Shown one piece after another: positions 33,593 through 42,984 of a stretch of 60,303 nt of DNA (position 1 is its first letter; each line of letters begins with the position of its first letter). Source of the DNA: Acidobacteriota bacterium. Its GTDB lineage: Bacteria > Acidobacteriota > Terriglobia > Bryobacterales > UBA6623. Location of the stretch: positions 1-60,303 of the forward strand of contig JAQBUE010000004.1 in the NCBI GenBank assembly GCA_027624045.1, in the 5' to 3' direction. The notes below the pieces were generated by a model that was not told the origin of the DNA, did no database searches, and saw nothing but the letters and a program-made list of their open reading frames with translations. Both the position numbers and the translations under genes were made by a program.

Positions 33593-35099
33593 CCAAAGAG
33601 AGCGCCTGCCGCGAAAGAAAATGCGGATCGTCGTGATTGACGATAACCCGGCCGACGCCGGCATTCTGCGCCGGAACCTCGACAAGATCGACTCCTTCGA
33701 CATTCACCTCGCGCACTACCTTGATGGCGTGGAGGGCCGCGATGCCGTGCTCCGCGCCGGCGCTGACTGCCTGCTGCTCGACCACGAACTGGGCGTCCCC
33801 AACGGGATGGAGATACTGACACAGATCCGGCAGGCCGGGTGCGACGTACCGGTGATCGCCGTGACCGAGCGTGGCGACGAAGCGATCGCCGCGGAAACAT
33901 TCCGGCGGGGCGCGCAGGAATACCTCGTCAAGTCCCACATCGATCCGGTGGTGCTGGAAGATACGATTCGCAGTGCCATCGACAAAGTTGCCGACGAACG
34001 GCGGCGCCGCGACAAAGAGCAGGAACTCGAGAGCTTCGTTTCGATCGTCGCCCACGATCTGCAGCAGCCGCTGTGCGCGATCAAGGGCAATCTGGATCTG
34101 CTCCGTGACTTCTATGGCGAACAGTTGGGCAAAGAAGGGCAGAAATTCGTGGCGTCGGCCGTACGCATGTCGTCGCGCATGTCGGAGATGATCGAGGGTC
34201 TGCTCAGCTATTCGCGCGTCGGCCGCGGCCAGGCCGCGATGGGCCCGGTGAACCTCCAGCAGTGTCTTCGCGGTGTACTCGCCGCGCTCGGCCCGGCGAT
34301 CAAGGAGACGAACGCGGAAATCCATGCCGGAAAATTGCCCACGGTCTGGGGAGACGGATTGTCGCTCAGCCAGTTGCTGCAAAATCTGCTGATGAACGCC
34401 CTGAAGTTTCATTCCGAACGCACCACCGTGGTAGAAATCGGGGCCCAGCGGGAATCAACCGCATGGCATGTGTGGGTCAAGGACAACGGAGTCGGCATTG
34501 ACAGCAAGCATCACGAAGCGATCTTTGCCCCCTTCACCAGAGTCGACGCAAGGAATGGACCGAAAGGGTCAGGCATCGGGCTGGCCACCTGCAAGAAAAT
34601 CATCGAACAACATTGGGGCCGGATCTGGATCGAATCCAGCGTCGGCGCCGGAGCAACCTTTCATTTCCTGCTCCGCGCGGCCGACGACGAAACGGCGCCA
34701 CGGCCCAAGCAGGCGCAGGGACGCGTTCTCGTCGTCGAGGATGAGCGGCCGATTCGTGAGCTACTCGAGGAAGGCCTCGGACACTACGGCTATGAGGTGG
34801 TGGGAGCGGCCGGGCTTGGCAAGACACTTCAACTCGCGGCGGAGAATCGCTTCGATGTCGTCATCACCGACCTCGTGCTGCCCGACGGGACGGGCCTGGA
34901 CGTGATCCGCGTCATCCGTGACCGCCACCCCCACGCCAGAATCATCGCTGTCTCTGGCGGCGGCGATGATCTCACCCCAGGCCCCCTTCTCCGCGAAGCC
35001 AAGCTTCTCGGCGCCGAGAAGCTCTTCCTGAAACCGTTCCACTTGATCGATATCGCCTCGGCTGTCGGCGAATTGATGCGCGAAAGCGTGGCTCATTGA
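33579..35099 (+). CDS. Receiver-HisKA-HATPase-receiver hybrid histidine kinase
   Basis: A 506-residue phosphorelay protein. Residues 15-130 are a receiver (RIVVIDDNPADA, LLLDHELGVPNGMEIL). Residues 150-220 are HisKA with the His in VSIVAHDLQQPLCAI. Residues 255-370 are the ATPase domain (LLQNLLMNALKFH, VKDNGVGID, GSGIGLATCKKIIEQHWGRIW). Residues 385-500 are a second receiver (VLVVEDERPIREL, VVITDLVLPDGTGLDVI, FLKPF). It has no membrane segment, so it is a soluble sensor that probably takes phosphate signals from partner kinases. ATG 33579 overlaps the preceding gene by 14 bases. Confidence 0.93.
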   Translation: MTPTSQRERLPRKKMRIVVIDDNPADAGILRRNLDKIDSFDIHLAHYLDGVEGRDAVLRAGADCLLLDHELGVPNGMEILTQIRQAGCDVPVIAVTERGDEAIAAETFRRGAQEYLVKSHIDPVVLEDTIRSAIDKVADERRRRDKEQELESFVSIVAHDLQQPLCAIKGNLDLLRDFYGEQLGKEGQKFVASAVRMSSRMSEMIEGLLSYSRVGRGQAAMGPVNLQQCLRGVLAALGPAIKETNAEIHAGKLPTVWGDGLSLSQLLQNLLMNALKFHSERTTVVEIGAQRESTAWHVWVKDNGVGIDSKHHEAIFAPFTRVDARNGPKGSGIGLATCKKIIEQHWGRIWIESSVGAGATFHFLLRAADDETAPRPKQAQGRVLVVEDERPIRELLEEGLGHYGYEVVGAAGLGKTLQLAAENRFDVVITDLVLPDGTGLDVIRVIRDRHPHARIIAVSGGGDDLTPGPLLREAKLLGAEKLFLKPFHLIDIASAVGELMRESVAH

Positions 35100-35148
35100 A
35101 AACCGACGCCGGCTTTCGATGCAGTAACAAGCAGGGGTGAGCGGGCGG

Positions 35149-37179
35149 TCACTTCTTCTTCATGTAGTAGTCCCACTGCTCAGCGGCTTGGTCGACGATG
35201 CCGGGGATATCGCGGGAAAGGACGTAGCGGTTCTCCGCCAGCCTGCCCGAGGATTTCGTGATCTTTTCAAGATACGCGTCGCGGTTTTCATAGCGCTCTT
35301 CCATGGAAGGCCGCGGGTCGCCTGTTTTCTTGCGGTCGTCGGCCGACTTGGGAAACGCGACGTACGAGCCACGCATGCTGAAAAGTTCCTTCGGCGCGCC
35401 GATCTCAGCGGCGCGCAGGTTCCATCCCATATAGCTGGCGAGCGGGACCTCAATCACCGGCAACACGATGCCGGAGGTTTCGTTGCCGTCGTCGTTCACT
35501 TGCGGGACGAACATGCGGAATTCCTTGCCGACTTTGGGCGGCTCGATGGTGACGATTCCCTTCGACAAGAAGTCGGGACCGTAGTCGACGCGGTAGCCGT
35601 GGTGCATGCGCTTCGGAATCTCAACGCCAGGGATTTTCGGAAAGCGCATCTCGGCGAGCGGCACGAGTTGGTGATTGGACATGCGCGGGTATTGCGACGG
35701 CGGCGGCTCGGCTTTGCCGGCGACCCAGTCGTTGAGAGCGAGCAGCAGAGCGCGCATGCCCCAGCGATAGTCGTTGGCGTTGGCGGGGTTCTGCGCGCCG
35801 CCGCTGCTGGGCGGGAAGCTGCCGGCTCCGTGCTGCGCGCCCGCGAACATGTAGATGCGGGTGCCGTTGTGGATAGGCGCGTCGCCCTCGCCGTCGGGCG
35901 TAGTGTGAATCAGCGACGCCGAACGCCCGTAATATTCGTAGGAGGAGTTGCTATAGAAGATCTTCGGCGCGACGGCTTGCTCGATCGTCCGCGAGAGGAT
36001 GCCTTCCTTGCGGCCGGTTTCGGGGTCTTCAATCGCGATGTCGTTGAACGGGTAGATATCGGTGGGATAGAGGAAGTTGAAGTGCGGGCGGGCGTCGCGC
36101 GAGGGTTGCGCGAAGCGATGGTTGAAGCTGCCACGTCCGCCGCCGGCGACGTGCGGCCACAGGCCGTCGAAGGACTTTCGTCCGTGCTCGTCTTTATTGA
36201 ATCCGAAGTAGAGGAAGGTGCGCAGAAAACGCCCGCTTTGGGAGGAGCCGAAGCCAATGGTCCTTTCGATGCCGCGGTGGTAACCGGCGAGCGAGCCGCT
36301 ATAGCCTTCGCCGCCGCCGTACTTGAGGAACGACATCAGGTCGCGGGTGGCGGCGAGGCCGAGTCCGACGAGCTTCGGGTCTTGGGCACGGTAGACGATC
36401 TCGTAGATCTTGCCCGGGACGAGACCCTTCTTGACGTAAACGTGCGTGCGGTTGGGGACCGGGTGGCCGTCTTTCTCGGCGGCGAAGAGCCATTCATCGC
36501 GCGGGATGACTTTGCGCGGGGCGTCGATGCGATCACGCACAGTGAGACGGATTTCGGGGTCGTCGGGGTCGCGCACGGGATACGGGATGTGGGTGCGGTC
36601 GGCGAGGTGGAAGCTGTGTATCGGCTCGTCGGGCACGAAGTCGGAGCGGACGAGACCGACGATGGGCTTGTCGCCGTCGCGGGCGGTGGGCGCGAAGAAT
36701 TGCATCAGGCCGGGCTCAGGCGGGACGTCATATTGCCAGCCCATCCAGGCCATGGTGAAGCCTTCGCTCAGCATGAGTTCGTCGCCGAAGTGAGCCTCTT
36801 CTCGCGGGTCGTTCGAGCCGGAGCCGAGGTTGAATTTGTTGAGGGCGCCCTTGCGGCCGCGGTTGACGACTTCATAGAAGACCGTGCCGTTGCCCTTGGC
36901 GGGATCGCGCGGGACGAGCAGATCAAGGTCGGCGGAGAACTCGACACGGCCACGGCTATTGAGCGGCGCGTAGTCAATGTCAGAGACACGGCGGTTGGCG
37001 TCGCTCTTCGGATCGACCTCGAAATAGACTTTGCCAACGAGGCGGTCGTAAGGGCCGGTCTTGCCGAAGGATTTGCCGTTGAGGACGGGCATGGTTTCGG
37101 TGATTTCAATACGGACGACCTCGGCGCCGGCGAGGCTAAGCGACAGGGCGGCGGCAAGAAGAATCCGTTTGAAGGGCAT
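35149..37179 (-). CDS. Exported alpha/beta hydrolase-domain protein (PF20091 type)
   Basis: A signal peptide (MPFKRILLAAALSLSLAGA) precedes a long protein of the acidobacterial/proteobacterial alpha/beta hydrolase domain family. The N-terminal beta region carries GPYDRLVGKVYFEVDP. The nucleophile elbow is GFGSSQSGRFLRTFLYFGFN with the G-x-S-x-S-G pattern, and a later part is MFAGAQHGAGSFPPSSG with a candidate histidine. The length of 676 residues is usual for the family. The substrate is unknown. The gene is transcribed alone on the minus strand, downstream of mutS2. Confidence 0.82.
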   Translation of the reverse strand: MPFKRILLAAALSLSLAGAEVVRIEITETMPVLNGKSFGKTGPYDRLVGKVYFEVDPKSDANRRVSDIDYAPLNSRGRVEFSADLDLLVPRDPAKGNGTVFYEVVNRGRKGALNKFNLGSGSNDPREEAHFGDELMLSEGFTMAWMGWQYDVPPEPGLMQFFAPTARDGDKPIVGLVRSDFVPDEPIHSFHLADRTHIPYPVRDPDDPEIRLTVRDRIDAPRKVIPRDEWLFAAEKDGHPVPNRTHVYVKKGLVPGKIYEIVYRAQDPKLVGLGLAATRDLMSFLKYGGGEGYSGSLAGYHRGIERTIGFGSSQSGRFLRTFLYFGFNKDEHGRKSFDGLWPHVAGGGRGSFNHRFAQPSRDARPHFNFLYPTDIYPFNDIAIEDPETGRKEGILSRTIEQAVAPKIFYSNSSYEYYGRSASLIHTTPDGEGDAPIHNGTRIYMFAGAQHGAGSFPPSSGGAQNPANANDYRWGMRALLLALNDWVAGKAEPPPSQYPRMSNHQLVPLAEMRFPKIPGVEIPKRMHHGYRVDYGPDFLSKGIVTIEPPKVGKEFRMFVPQVNDDGNETSGIVLPVIEVPLASYMGWNLRAAEIGAPKELFSMRGSYVAFPKSADDRKKTGDPRPSMEERYENRDAYLEKITKSSGRLAENRYVLSRDIPGIVDQAAEQWDYYMKKK

Positions 37180-37247
37180 GAGTTGGTAATCCTCAGAGGG
37201 AGGAAGTATACGACGAAACGGGCGTGCCTATATTACACCTTCGCCGG

Positions 37248-39683
37248 CTACAGACGAACTTCGACAATCGTAGCGCCCGCGCCACCTTCCTGTTGCTCGG
37301 CTTGGTAGTAGCGCTCAACGTGCGGATGCGTGGCAAACATAAGCCAGAGGGTATTGCGAAGCGTATACATGCCATGACCGTGGATGATGCGCACGCGCTG
37401 AACCTGCGCCAGGACGGCGTCGTCGAGAAATTTATCGACGGTAGAGCGGGCGTCGTCGGAATCTTTGCCGATGACTTTAATCTCCGAGAGAGAGGCGGCG
37501 TCTTTGAGGGCCGGCTTGAAGGTGATGCCACTCGCGAGTTGTAGAGAGGCGGGCGGCGCTTCGGCGAGAAGTTCGGTGATGTCGTCACGGCCCACTTGCA
37601 GCTTGAGCTGCCCGGCCTGGACTTCCCAGCGGTTGCCGGAGAGTTGCCGAATCACTCGTCCCGTCGTGCCCAACGCGAGCAGGCGGACGGCGCTGCCGAC
37701 GGGAATGGGCTCATCGAGGTCGATCTCGCGGGCGGGCTCCGGTTTCGGCTGGCCGCCGGGCGCGTCCTGTTGCAGGCTCGTGCGCAGTTGACGGCGCTGC
37801 TTGGATAGTTGCCGCTGGAGTTCAGACGCCGCCTTGCGGCTTTCTCTCGATTCATCGAGCTTCTGAATCGCGGCTCGCATCTCGGCCTCGAAATTCTTGA
37901 TGCGCTCTTCGGCGTGCCTTTGCAACTCGACAGTCTTGGCGGCCTGCTCACGTTCCAGCGTTTTTTGAAACCGCCGGTTCTCGGCCTCAATGTCTTCTTG
38001 CTGCTGCGCGAGCGCGGCGCGGGCGGATTCGAGTTCCGCAACCTTCTCATGCAGTCGGCGCAGGAACGTAGCTGTTTGCTCGGCGTGCGAGCCCAGAGCT
38101 TGGCGGGCGCGGGCGATAACCTCGTCGGGGACACCCAGGCGGGCCGCCATCTCGATTCCGGCCGAGAGGCCCGGCACGCCGACGGTAAGAACGTACGTCG
38201 GCGTGAAGGTCTCTTCGTCGAAGCCGACGGCGGCATTCTCGACGCCCGGCTGGTTCGCGGCGTAGGCTTTGAGTCCCGGTAAGTGGGTCGAGACGGCGGC
38301 AAACGAGTTCCGCTTCGCGAAATGGTCCACGACGGCGATGCCAAACGCGCCGCCTTCTTCGGGATCGGTGGCGGCGCCGAGTTCGTCGATGAGAACGAGC
38401 GAGCGGTCATCGGCCTCGCGCATCATGAACTTCAACTGCTCAACGTGCGCCGAGAATGTACTGAGATTTTCGGTGATCGATTGCGCATCCCCGATGTCGG
38501 CGAGCACGTGGCGGAACCAGGGCAGCTCGGCTTGCTCGGCGGGCACGGGGATGCCGGCCTGACTCATCAGCGACAGCAGACCGATCGTCTTAAGCACAAC
38601 GGTCTTGCCGCCCGCGTTGGGTCCGCTGACGAGCAGCACGCGGCGCTCGTCATCAAGTGTGAGCGAGAACGGCAGGATCTCGCGGCCGTCGCGCCGCAGC
38701 ACGTCTTCCAAGAGCGGATGGCGCGCCTGCTTCAGCTTGAGGCAAGGATGTTCCTCTTTCTCAAATACGGCGGTCGAGCAGCGGAAGTCGATGCCGAAAC
38801 GCGCCTTGGCGAAGATCAACTCAAGATCGGCCAGGGCGAACAGAGCTTCAGAAATGGCGGTGCGCTCGGACCGCAGACGCGCGGTCATCTCGCGCAAAAT
38901 GCGCAGGATCTCGATCTGCTCCTCTTCGAGCAGACTGACGATGCGGTTGTTGAGTTCGATGGATTCGATGGGTTCGATGAAGGCGGTTTGCCCGGTCGAG
39001 CTCGATGCGTGGATGACGCCTTCGATGCGGCGTTTCCAAGATGACTTCACCGGGACGACAAGACGGCCGTTGCGAATGGTGACGTAGTTTTCCTGAAGGA
39101 CGCCTTCTTCGTAGTGATGCCGGACGAAATCTTCGAGCGTTGACTGAATCAGACTACGCTGCTGTTCGATTTGGCGCCGGATGCGGGCGAGTTGCGGACT
39201 GGCTTCGTCGAGCAGTTCGCCGTTGGGACGGAGTTTGCCGGACAGTTCAGCGAGCAGGGCTGTGAAGTCTGAAAGCCGGGCGTGATAGACCGCGAGGTTC
39301 GGGTAGCGGTCGGGCTCGCGGCCCATGCGCCGGCGGCCGTCGTCGGCCCGGTCGAGCAGTTCGAGCAGGTCGTAGATCTCGATGCCTTCGAGAACGGCAC
39401 CGTCGGGCCGGAGTTTGTCGATAGCGAACCGCAGATCTCTGAGCCCTTGAAAGCGCGGCGGCAGGGTGCGGGTTTCGTCGTCCTCGGCGCCTTGCCCACG
39501 CCTCCAAACTTCCATGGCTTCGGCGGTCTCGGCCAGCGCCTGTTCAGCACCCTGCCGCGCGGCGAAGAGCGGTTTCTCGCACCACGCGCTGAGGCGCCAC
39601 TTCCCCAGCGGGCTGACAACGTAGCGCCCGACGACATCGAGTAGGGCAGGTAGCTCAAGAGATTCCGTGGCGGGCTTCGACAT
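37248..39683 (-). CDS. mutS2: MutS2 ATPase/endonuclease
   Basis: Full-length MutS2, 811 residues. The ATPase core has Walker A SGPNAGGKTVVLKTIG, STFSAHVEQLKFMMREAD and Walker B SLVLIDELGAATDPEEGG. A long coiled coil (about 500-650) follows, then a KOW-like barrel and a C-terminal Smr domain. The Smr domain keeps HGHGMYTLR (the HGxG site), but the usual LDLRG entry motif reads IKVIG, so the nuclease may be altered. MutS2 suppresses recombination or rescues collided ribosomes, not mismatch repair. It lies six bases downstream of the Nudix gene on the same strand. Confidence 0.95.
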   Translation of the reverse strand: MSKPATESLELPALLDVVGRYVVSPLGKWRLSAWCEKPLFAARQGAEQALAETAEAMEVWRRGQGAEDDETRTLPPRFQGLRDLRFAIDKLRPDGAVLEGIEIYDLLELLDRADDGRRRMGREPDRYPNLAVYHARLSDFTALLAELSGKLRPNGELLDEASPQLARIRRQIEQQRSLIQSTLEDFVRHHYEEGVLQENYVTIRNGRLVVPVKSSWKRRIEGVIHASSSTGQTAFIEPIESIELNNRIVSLLEEEQIEILRILREMTARLRSERTAISEALFALADLELIFAKARFGIDFRCSTAVFEKEEHPCLKLKQARHPLLEDVLRRDGREILPFSLTLDDERRVLLVSGPNAGGKTVVLKTIGLLSLMSQAGIPVPAEQAELPWFRHVLADIGDAQSITENLSTFSAHVEQLKFMMREADDRSLVLIDELGAATDPEEGGAFGIAVVDHFAKRNSFAAVSTHLPGLKAYAANQPGVENAAVGFDEETFTPTYVLTVGVPGLSAGIEMAARLGVPDEVIARARQALGSHAEQTATFLRRLHEKVAELESARAALAQQQEDIEAENRRFQKTLEREQAAKTVELQRHAEERIKNFEAEMRAAIQKLDESRESRKAASELQRQLSKQRRQLRTSLQQDAPGGQPKPEPAREIDLDEPIPVGSAVRLLALGTTGRVIRQLSGNRWEVQAGQLKLQVGRDDITELLAEAPPASLQLASGITFKPALKDAASLSEIKVIGKDSDDARSTVDKFLDDAVLAQVQRVRIIHGHGMYTLRNTLWLMFATHPHVERYYQAEQQEGGAGATIVEVRL

Positions 39684-39689
39684 GACTAC

Positions 39690-40133
39690 CTATGCACCGG
39701 GCGCTTCGTCTCTCATGCGGAACGCCTTCTCGATGACGGCAGGCGTTCCTTCGGTAACGTCAACGGCCATGAGTTCTGACGGCGTAAACCAGCGCACTTC
39801 CGCCGCGTCATCGGCCGCCGCAAGTGTGCCTCCTATCGGCCGGCAAATGTAATCGGCCAGCACGTAGTGGTAACGGATTTCGCCTCGATCGTCCCGCGTG
39901 ATCCTTTCGAAAATCTCCACGATCTCGCCGACGTCGATCTCCAAACCGGTTTCCTCGCGCACTTCGCGGCGAACGCCGTCGATCAGGTTCTCGCCAAGCT
40001 CAAGCGCACCGCCGGGAATCGACCAGATACCCTTGAGCGGTTCATTGCCGCGCCGAACGAGCAGAACGGCGTCGTTCTCGAGAATAACGGCACCGACACC
40101 GATGATCGGTTGCGAGGGATACTCACGGGACAT
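39690..40133 (-). CDS. Nudix hydrolase
   Basis: A 147-residue Nudix protein with a complete Nudix box, GGALELGENLIDGVRREVREETG (GX5EX7REUXEEXG pattern) at about residues 40-63, and flanking strands GVGAVILENDAVLLVRRG. It would hydrolyse a nucleoside diphosphate linked to another group, such as ADP-ribose or oxidised dNTPs; the substrate is not fixed by sequence. It is just upstream of mutS2 and probably cotranscribed with it. Confidence 0.93.
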   Translation of the reverse strand: MSREYPSQPIIGVGAVILENDAVLLVRRGNEPLKGIWSIPGGALELGENLIDGVRREVREETGLEIDVGEIVEIFERITRDDRGEIRYHYVLADYICRPIGGTLAAADDAAEVRWFTPSELMAVDVTEGTPAVIEKAFRMRDEAPGA

Positions 40134-40301
40134 ACCTCCTCACGATTGCAGCATAGGGCGGCGCGAGTAGCAAGACGGGACGGAAGTCACGAAGCCGCCG
40201 CTTCGTGCTTCAATAGTTTCAACAGAACGACTTGTCCGGCGCGCGCTGTTTGGCAATCAAGTTCGCGTTGCGGTACAACTCGGGGAGTGAGAACTTTCGC
40301 G

Positions 40302-40658
40302 ATGAGACGCCGATTCGCGGCCGTCGTTGTGGGCCTGCTGATGGTCATTACTCTGACCGCCGCGCCCAAGAAGAGGAAGAAGAACGAGCCCCTGGCATTG
40401 ATCAGTGGTACGGTGTTTCAGAGCAGCGGGTTCTTGTTGCGGGGCGCTAAGGTTGTAGCGGTCAGTGAGCAAGAGCGTAAGATCAAGATCGAAAGCCAAA
40501 CAGGGGAGCGTGGCGAGTTTGCGTTGCGGGTTCCGGTGGCGAAAGGTCCTTACGTCGTGACGGCCGAGGCAAGAGGTTTCGAAGCGCAACAGAGGACAGC
40601 CGAAGTGTACGAGTCTCAAAAGACGACAGTTACGTTCCAGTTAAAGCCGAAGCAGTAA
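40302..40658 (+). CDS. Small exported carboxypeptidase-regulatory-like protein
   Basis: A signal peptide (MRRRFAAVVVGLLMVITLTA) is followed by a lysine-rich linker (PKKRKKNEP) and one carboxypeptidase-regulatory-like beta-sandwich: ISGTVFQSSGFLLRGAKVVAVSE, GERGEFALRVPVAKGPYVVTAEARGFEAQQ, ending VTFQLKPKQ. Such domains occur at the N-termini of TonB-dependent proteins in acidobacteria; here it stands alone. The downstream gene encodes a similar protein. Function unknown, probably extracytoplasmic. Confidence 0.75.
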   Translation: MRRRFAAVVVGLLMVITLTAAPKKRKKNEPLALISGTVFQSSGFLLRGAKVVAVSEQERKIKIESQTGERGEFALRVPVAKGPYVVTAEARGFEAQQRTAEVYESQKTTVTFQLKPKQ

Positions 40659-40743
40659 GATCGGCGGAACCCCGTGGGCGCGCCAAACGTCTGATTCAGT
40701 ACCAACGGGATGGGATACTCTATCACCGTTGGAGGAGAAAAAC

Positions 40744-41121
40744 ATGAAAACGCATCGTTTCTGGCTCGTCGCGCTGGCATTGGCAACTCTGCTGGTCACC
40801 ATATCCCCGACAGCCTTTGGCCAGAAAAAGGATTCCAAGAAAAAAGATTCGGTGACGCGTTCGGTGAAAGGTCTTGTTACTACCGAAGCGGAAGATCCCC
40901 TGCCGGGCGCCGTCGTGCAACTGAAGAACACGCGCACGCTGCAGGTCAAGTCATTCATCGCCGACTCGCAAGGATCGTACTACTTCCACGGGCTCGATCC
41001 GGCAACCGACTACGAACTCAAAGCGCGCTACGAAGAGGAGACCAGCAAGGCTCGGAAAGTGAGTTCGTTTGACGGCCGCGATGAGGTTATCTTCAACTTC
41101 CAAATCAAAGTCAAGAAGTAG
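40744..41121 (+). CDS. Small exported carboxypeptidase-regulatory-like protein
   Basis: A signal peptide (WLVALALATLLVTISPTAFG) precedes a lysine-rich linker (QKKDSKKKDS) and a carboxypeptidase-regulatory-like fold: VKGLVTTEAEDPLPGAVVQLKN, IADSQGSYYFHGLDP. It is similar in plan to the gene at 40302, and a strong GGAGGAG site precedes the ATG. Its stop shares one base with the start of the thioredoxin-like gene. It may be a structural or binding component of the envelope. Confidence 0.78.
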   Translation: MKTHRFWLVALALATLLVTISPTAFGQKKDSKKKDSVTRSVKGLVTTEAEDPLPGAVVQLKNTRTLQVKSFIADSQGSYYFHGLDPATDYELKARYEEETSKARKVSSFDGRDEVIFNFQIKVKK

Positions 41122-41624
41122 TGTTACTGCGTCCGGCCTGCTTACTGCTTGCGGTATTGGCCCTGCGCGCCTGTTTCCCCCCCGCTCCTGATGTCAAGGC
41201 GATCGAGCCGGCGGAGTGGGCCGCTGCGCTTGAGGACTATCGCGGAGCCCCCCTTGCCGTCAACGTTTGGGCGAACTGGTGCCGTTCCTGCGTGGAGTTT
41301 CTTCCCGCTTTCGCCGCGCTGCCAGAGCGTAGGGAGTACAGCAATGTCGAGTTCATTTCCGTTGTCGTCGAAGATCCGGCGGATGGGCCGGCGCTGGCGG
41401 AAGCGAAGCGGCTGGTCACGGAACTGGAAGCGAAGTTCCCCCACTTTGCGATTCAAACTGATGTCGAGGAAACGCTCGGATTGCTGGGCGTTCATGACCT
41501 GCCCATTGTCTTGATCTATGACGCTGAAGGGCACCTGCGGCACCACATCGAAGCGGATGCCTTCGATGGCGAGATGCGTATTGAGGATGTAGAGGATGCG
41601 CTCGATTCGGTGCTGGCGAACTAG
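41121..41624 (+). CDS. Exported thioredoxin-like (TlpA-type) protein
   Basis: An N-terminal hydrophobic stretch with a cysteine (LLLAVLALRAC) suggests a lipoprotein. The thioredoxin fold has VNVWANWCRSCVEFLPAF with the redox pair WCRSC, a central FISVVVED strand, and the cis-proline region LPIVLIYDAEGHLR. It would handle disulphides or electron transfer outside the cytoplasm. It starts with GTG overlapping the previous stop by one base, so it is translated together with the carboxypeptidase-regulatory-like protein. Confidence 0.82.
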   Translation: MLLRPACLLLAVLALRACFPPAPDVKAIEPAEWAAALEDYRGAPLAVNVWANWCRSCVEFLPAFAALPERREYSNVEFISVVVEDPADGPALAEAKRLVTELEAKFPHFAIQTDVEETLGLLGVHDLPIVLIYDAEGHLRHHIEADAFDGEMRIEDVEDALDSVLAN

Positions 41625-41667
41625 CAGTAGCTCGCTACCCCCAGTCCGCGGTCCCCCGAAGTTTTCC

Positions 41668-42945
41668 CTACCGGTCGGCCCGGTTTTCTTCGCGGGCGTA
41701 GAAGGTTTCCCAATCTTCCCCGGCGCGGCCGTTGAGATCCCACGCAACGTTGCCGTCTTTGAGGGTGAGTTCGGCGGTCAACAGTTTGTTGCCTTTCTGA
41801 GTGATTCTCTTAACGTCGAGGAATCCGAAGTCGCCTTCGTCGAGACGCAGGACGGTAACGTCGGCGATGGCGCCTTCGCTCAGGTGCCCGAGTTCAGGGC
41901 GCTTGATGGCTTCGGCCGGCTTCCAGGTCGACATCCGGACGACGTCTTCGATCGAGGACCCCAGATTGAGGATCTTCGACATAACGTTGGTCATGTCTTT
42001 CATGGCGTCGTTCATGCTGCCGGTGTGCAGATCGGTTGAGATCGTGTCGGGCGGGAAGCCTTCTTTGTAAGCCGGTACGGCGACTCGCCAAGTGAAGCTG
42101 CCGCCGCCGTGGCCGACATCGAAAATGATGCCGCGCTTGCGGCCTTCGAACATCGACGGATTAATCTTGCCTTCATCGGTCAGCTCGACGCGCAGCCCCG
42201 AATACATGTGCGTGTAGATGTCGCCGGGGCGGAGCTTATCGAGGAAGAGTTGCCCGATCGGGCGTGCGTCGGGATGATTCCCGCCGAAGTCGACCATCAC
42301 GGGGACGTTCGCGAGGTTAGCCGCCTCGACGGCGCGCTCGACCGAAACCCACTCGGGCCCCGGGTAGTGTGCGGTCTTGATGCCGACGATGATTTCCGGG
42401 TACTTCTTGATCATCGCGGCGATTTTCTCGGGCTCCATGTCGGCGGGGTTATCCTCGCCGTCGACCCCCATACCGCCACCGGCAACGTTCAGCAGGACGA
42501 GAACACGCGTCTTCGAGCCATCGATGACACGGTCTTTGAAGTCCTCGAAGTTACGATGGCCGGAACTGCCGACATCGACGAGCGTGGTGCAGCCGGAGCG
42601 GAAACTGAAGTGGTCAGGGTAGACGCTGCTGTCGCCGGTGAGCACGCCGGGGATGCCCGTGCCGGCGTAGACGTGCGCGTGCAGGTCGATCAACCCGGGC
42701 GTAACGTACAGGCCGCTGACGTCGACCACTTTCCCGGCGCGGTCTTCGGGCAGGTTCTCTCGTACGGCGACAATCTTGCCGCCGCTGATGGCGATGTCGC
42801 GCGGCGCGCTGAGATCATTCTTCGGGTCGATAACGTGACCGCCCTTCAGGAGTGTTTCGTAGGACTCAGGGAGCGGAGCTTCACCACCTCCGCAAGCCGT
42901 GAGAAGGGCGAAAAGAACAAGAACTGCGATCGATGTTTGTTTCAT
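41668..42945 (-). CDS. Exported amidohydrolase/deacetylase-family hydrolase, paralogue 1
   Basis: A lipoprotein signal (VLVLFALLTACGGG, lipobox LTAC) leads into an amidohydrolase of about 400 residues: LKGGHVIDPKNDLSAP, metal site GLIDLHAHVYAG, GIKTAHYPG with the bridging Lys, DIYTHMYSG, DVGHGGGSF and the catalytic Asp in ISTDLHTGSMND. The usual HIGN histidine is replaced by Asp (MVDFGGN). It belongs to the dihydroorotase-like deacetylase group (EF0837 type). It is the last gene of a five-paralogue run; the only lipoprotein among them. Substrate unknown. Confidence 0.88.
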   Translation of the reverse strand: MKQTSIAVLVLFALLTACGGGEAPLPESYETLLKGGHVIDPKNDLSAPRDIAISGGKIVAVRENLPEDRAGKVVDVSGLYVTPGLIDLHAHVYAGTGIPGVLTGDSSVYPDHFSFRSGCTTLVDVGSSGHRNFEDFKDRVIDGSKTRVLVLLNVAGGGMGVDGEDNPADMEPEKIAAMIKKYPEIIVGIKTAHYPGPEWVSVERAVEAANLANVPVMVDFGGNHPDARPIGQLFLDKLRPGDIYTHMYSGLRVELTDEGKINPSMFEGRKRGIIFDVGHGGGSFTWRVAVPAYKEGFPPDTISTDLHTGSMNDAMKDMTNVMSKILNLGSSIEDVVRMSTWKPAEAIKRPELGHLSEGAIADVTVLRLDEGDFGFLDVKRITQKGNKLLTAELTLKDGNVAWDLNGRAGEDWETFYAREENRADR

Positions 42946-42984
42946 GTATTCAGACCTGCTGCTGTCAATAGGGATGGGCGACGC

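Noticed and set aside
35137..37308. 723-codon plus-strand open frame opposite the alpha/beta hydrolase
   Set aside because: It is rich in Ala, Val, Asp and Arg with no domain, and fully antisense to a gene with a signal peptide and family motifs; long shadow frames are common in GC-rich DNA.
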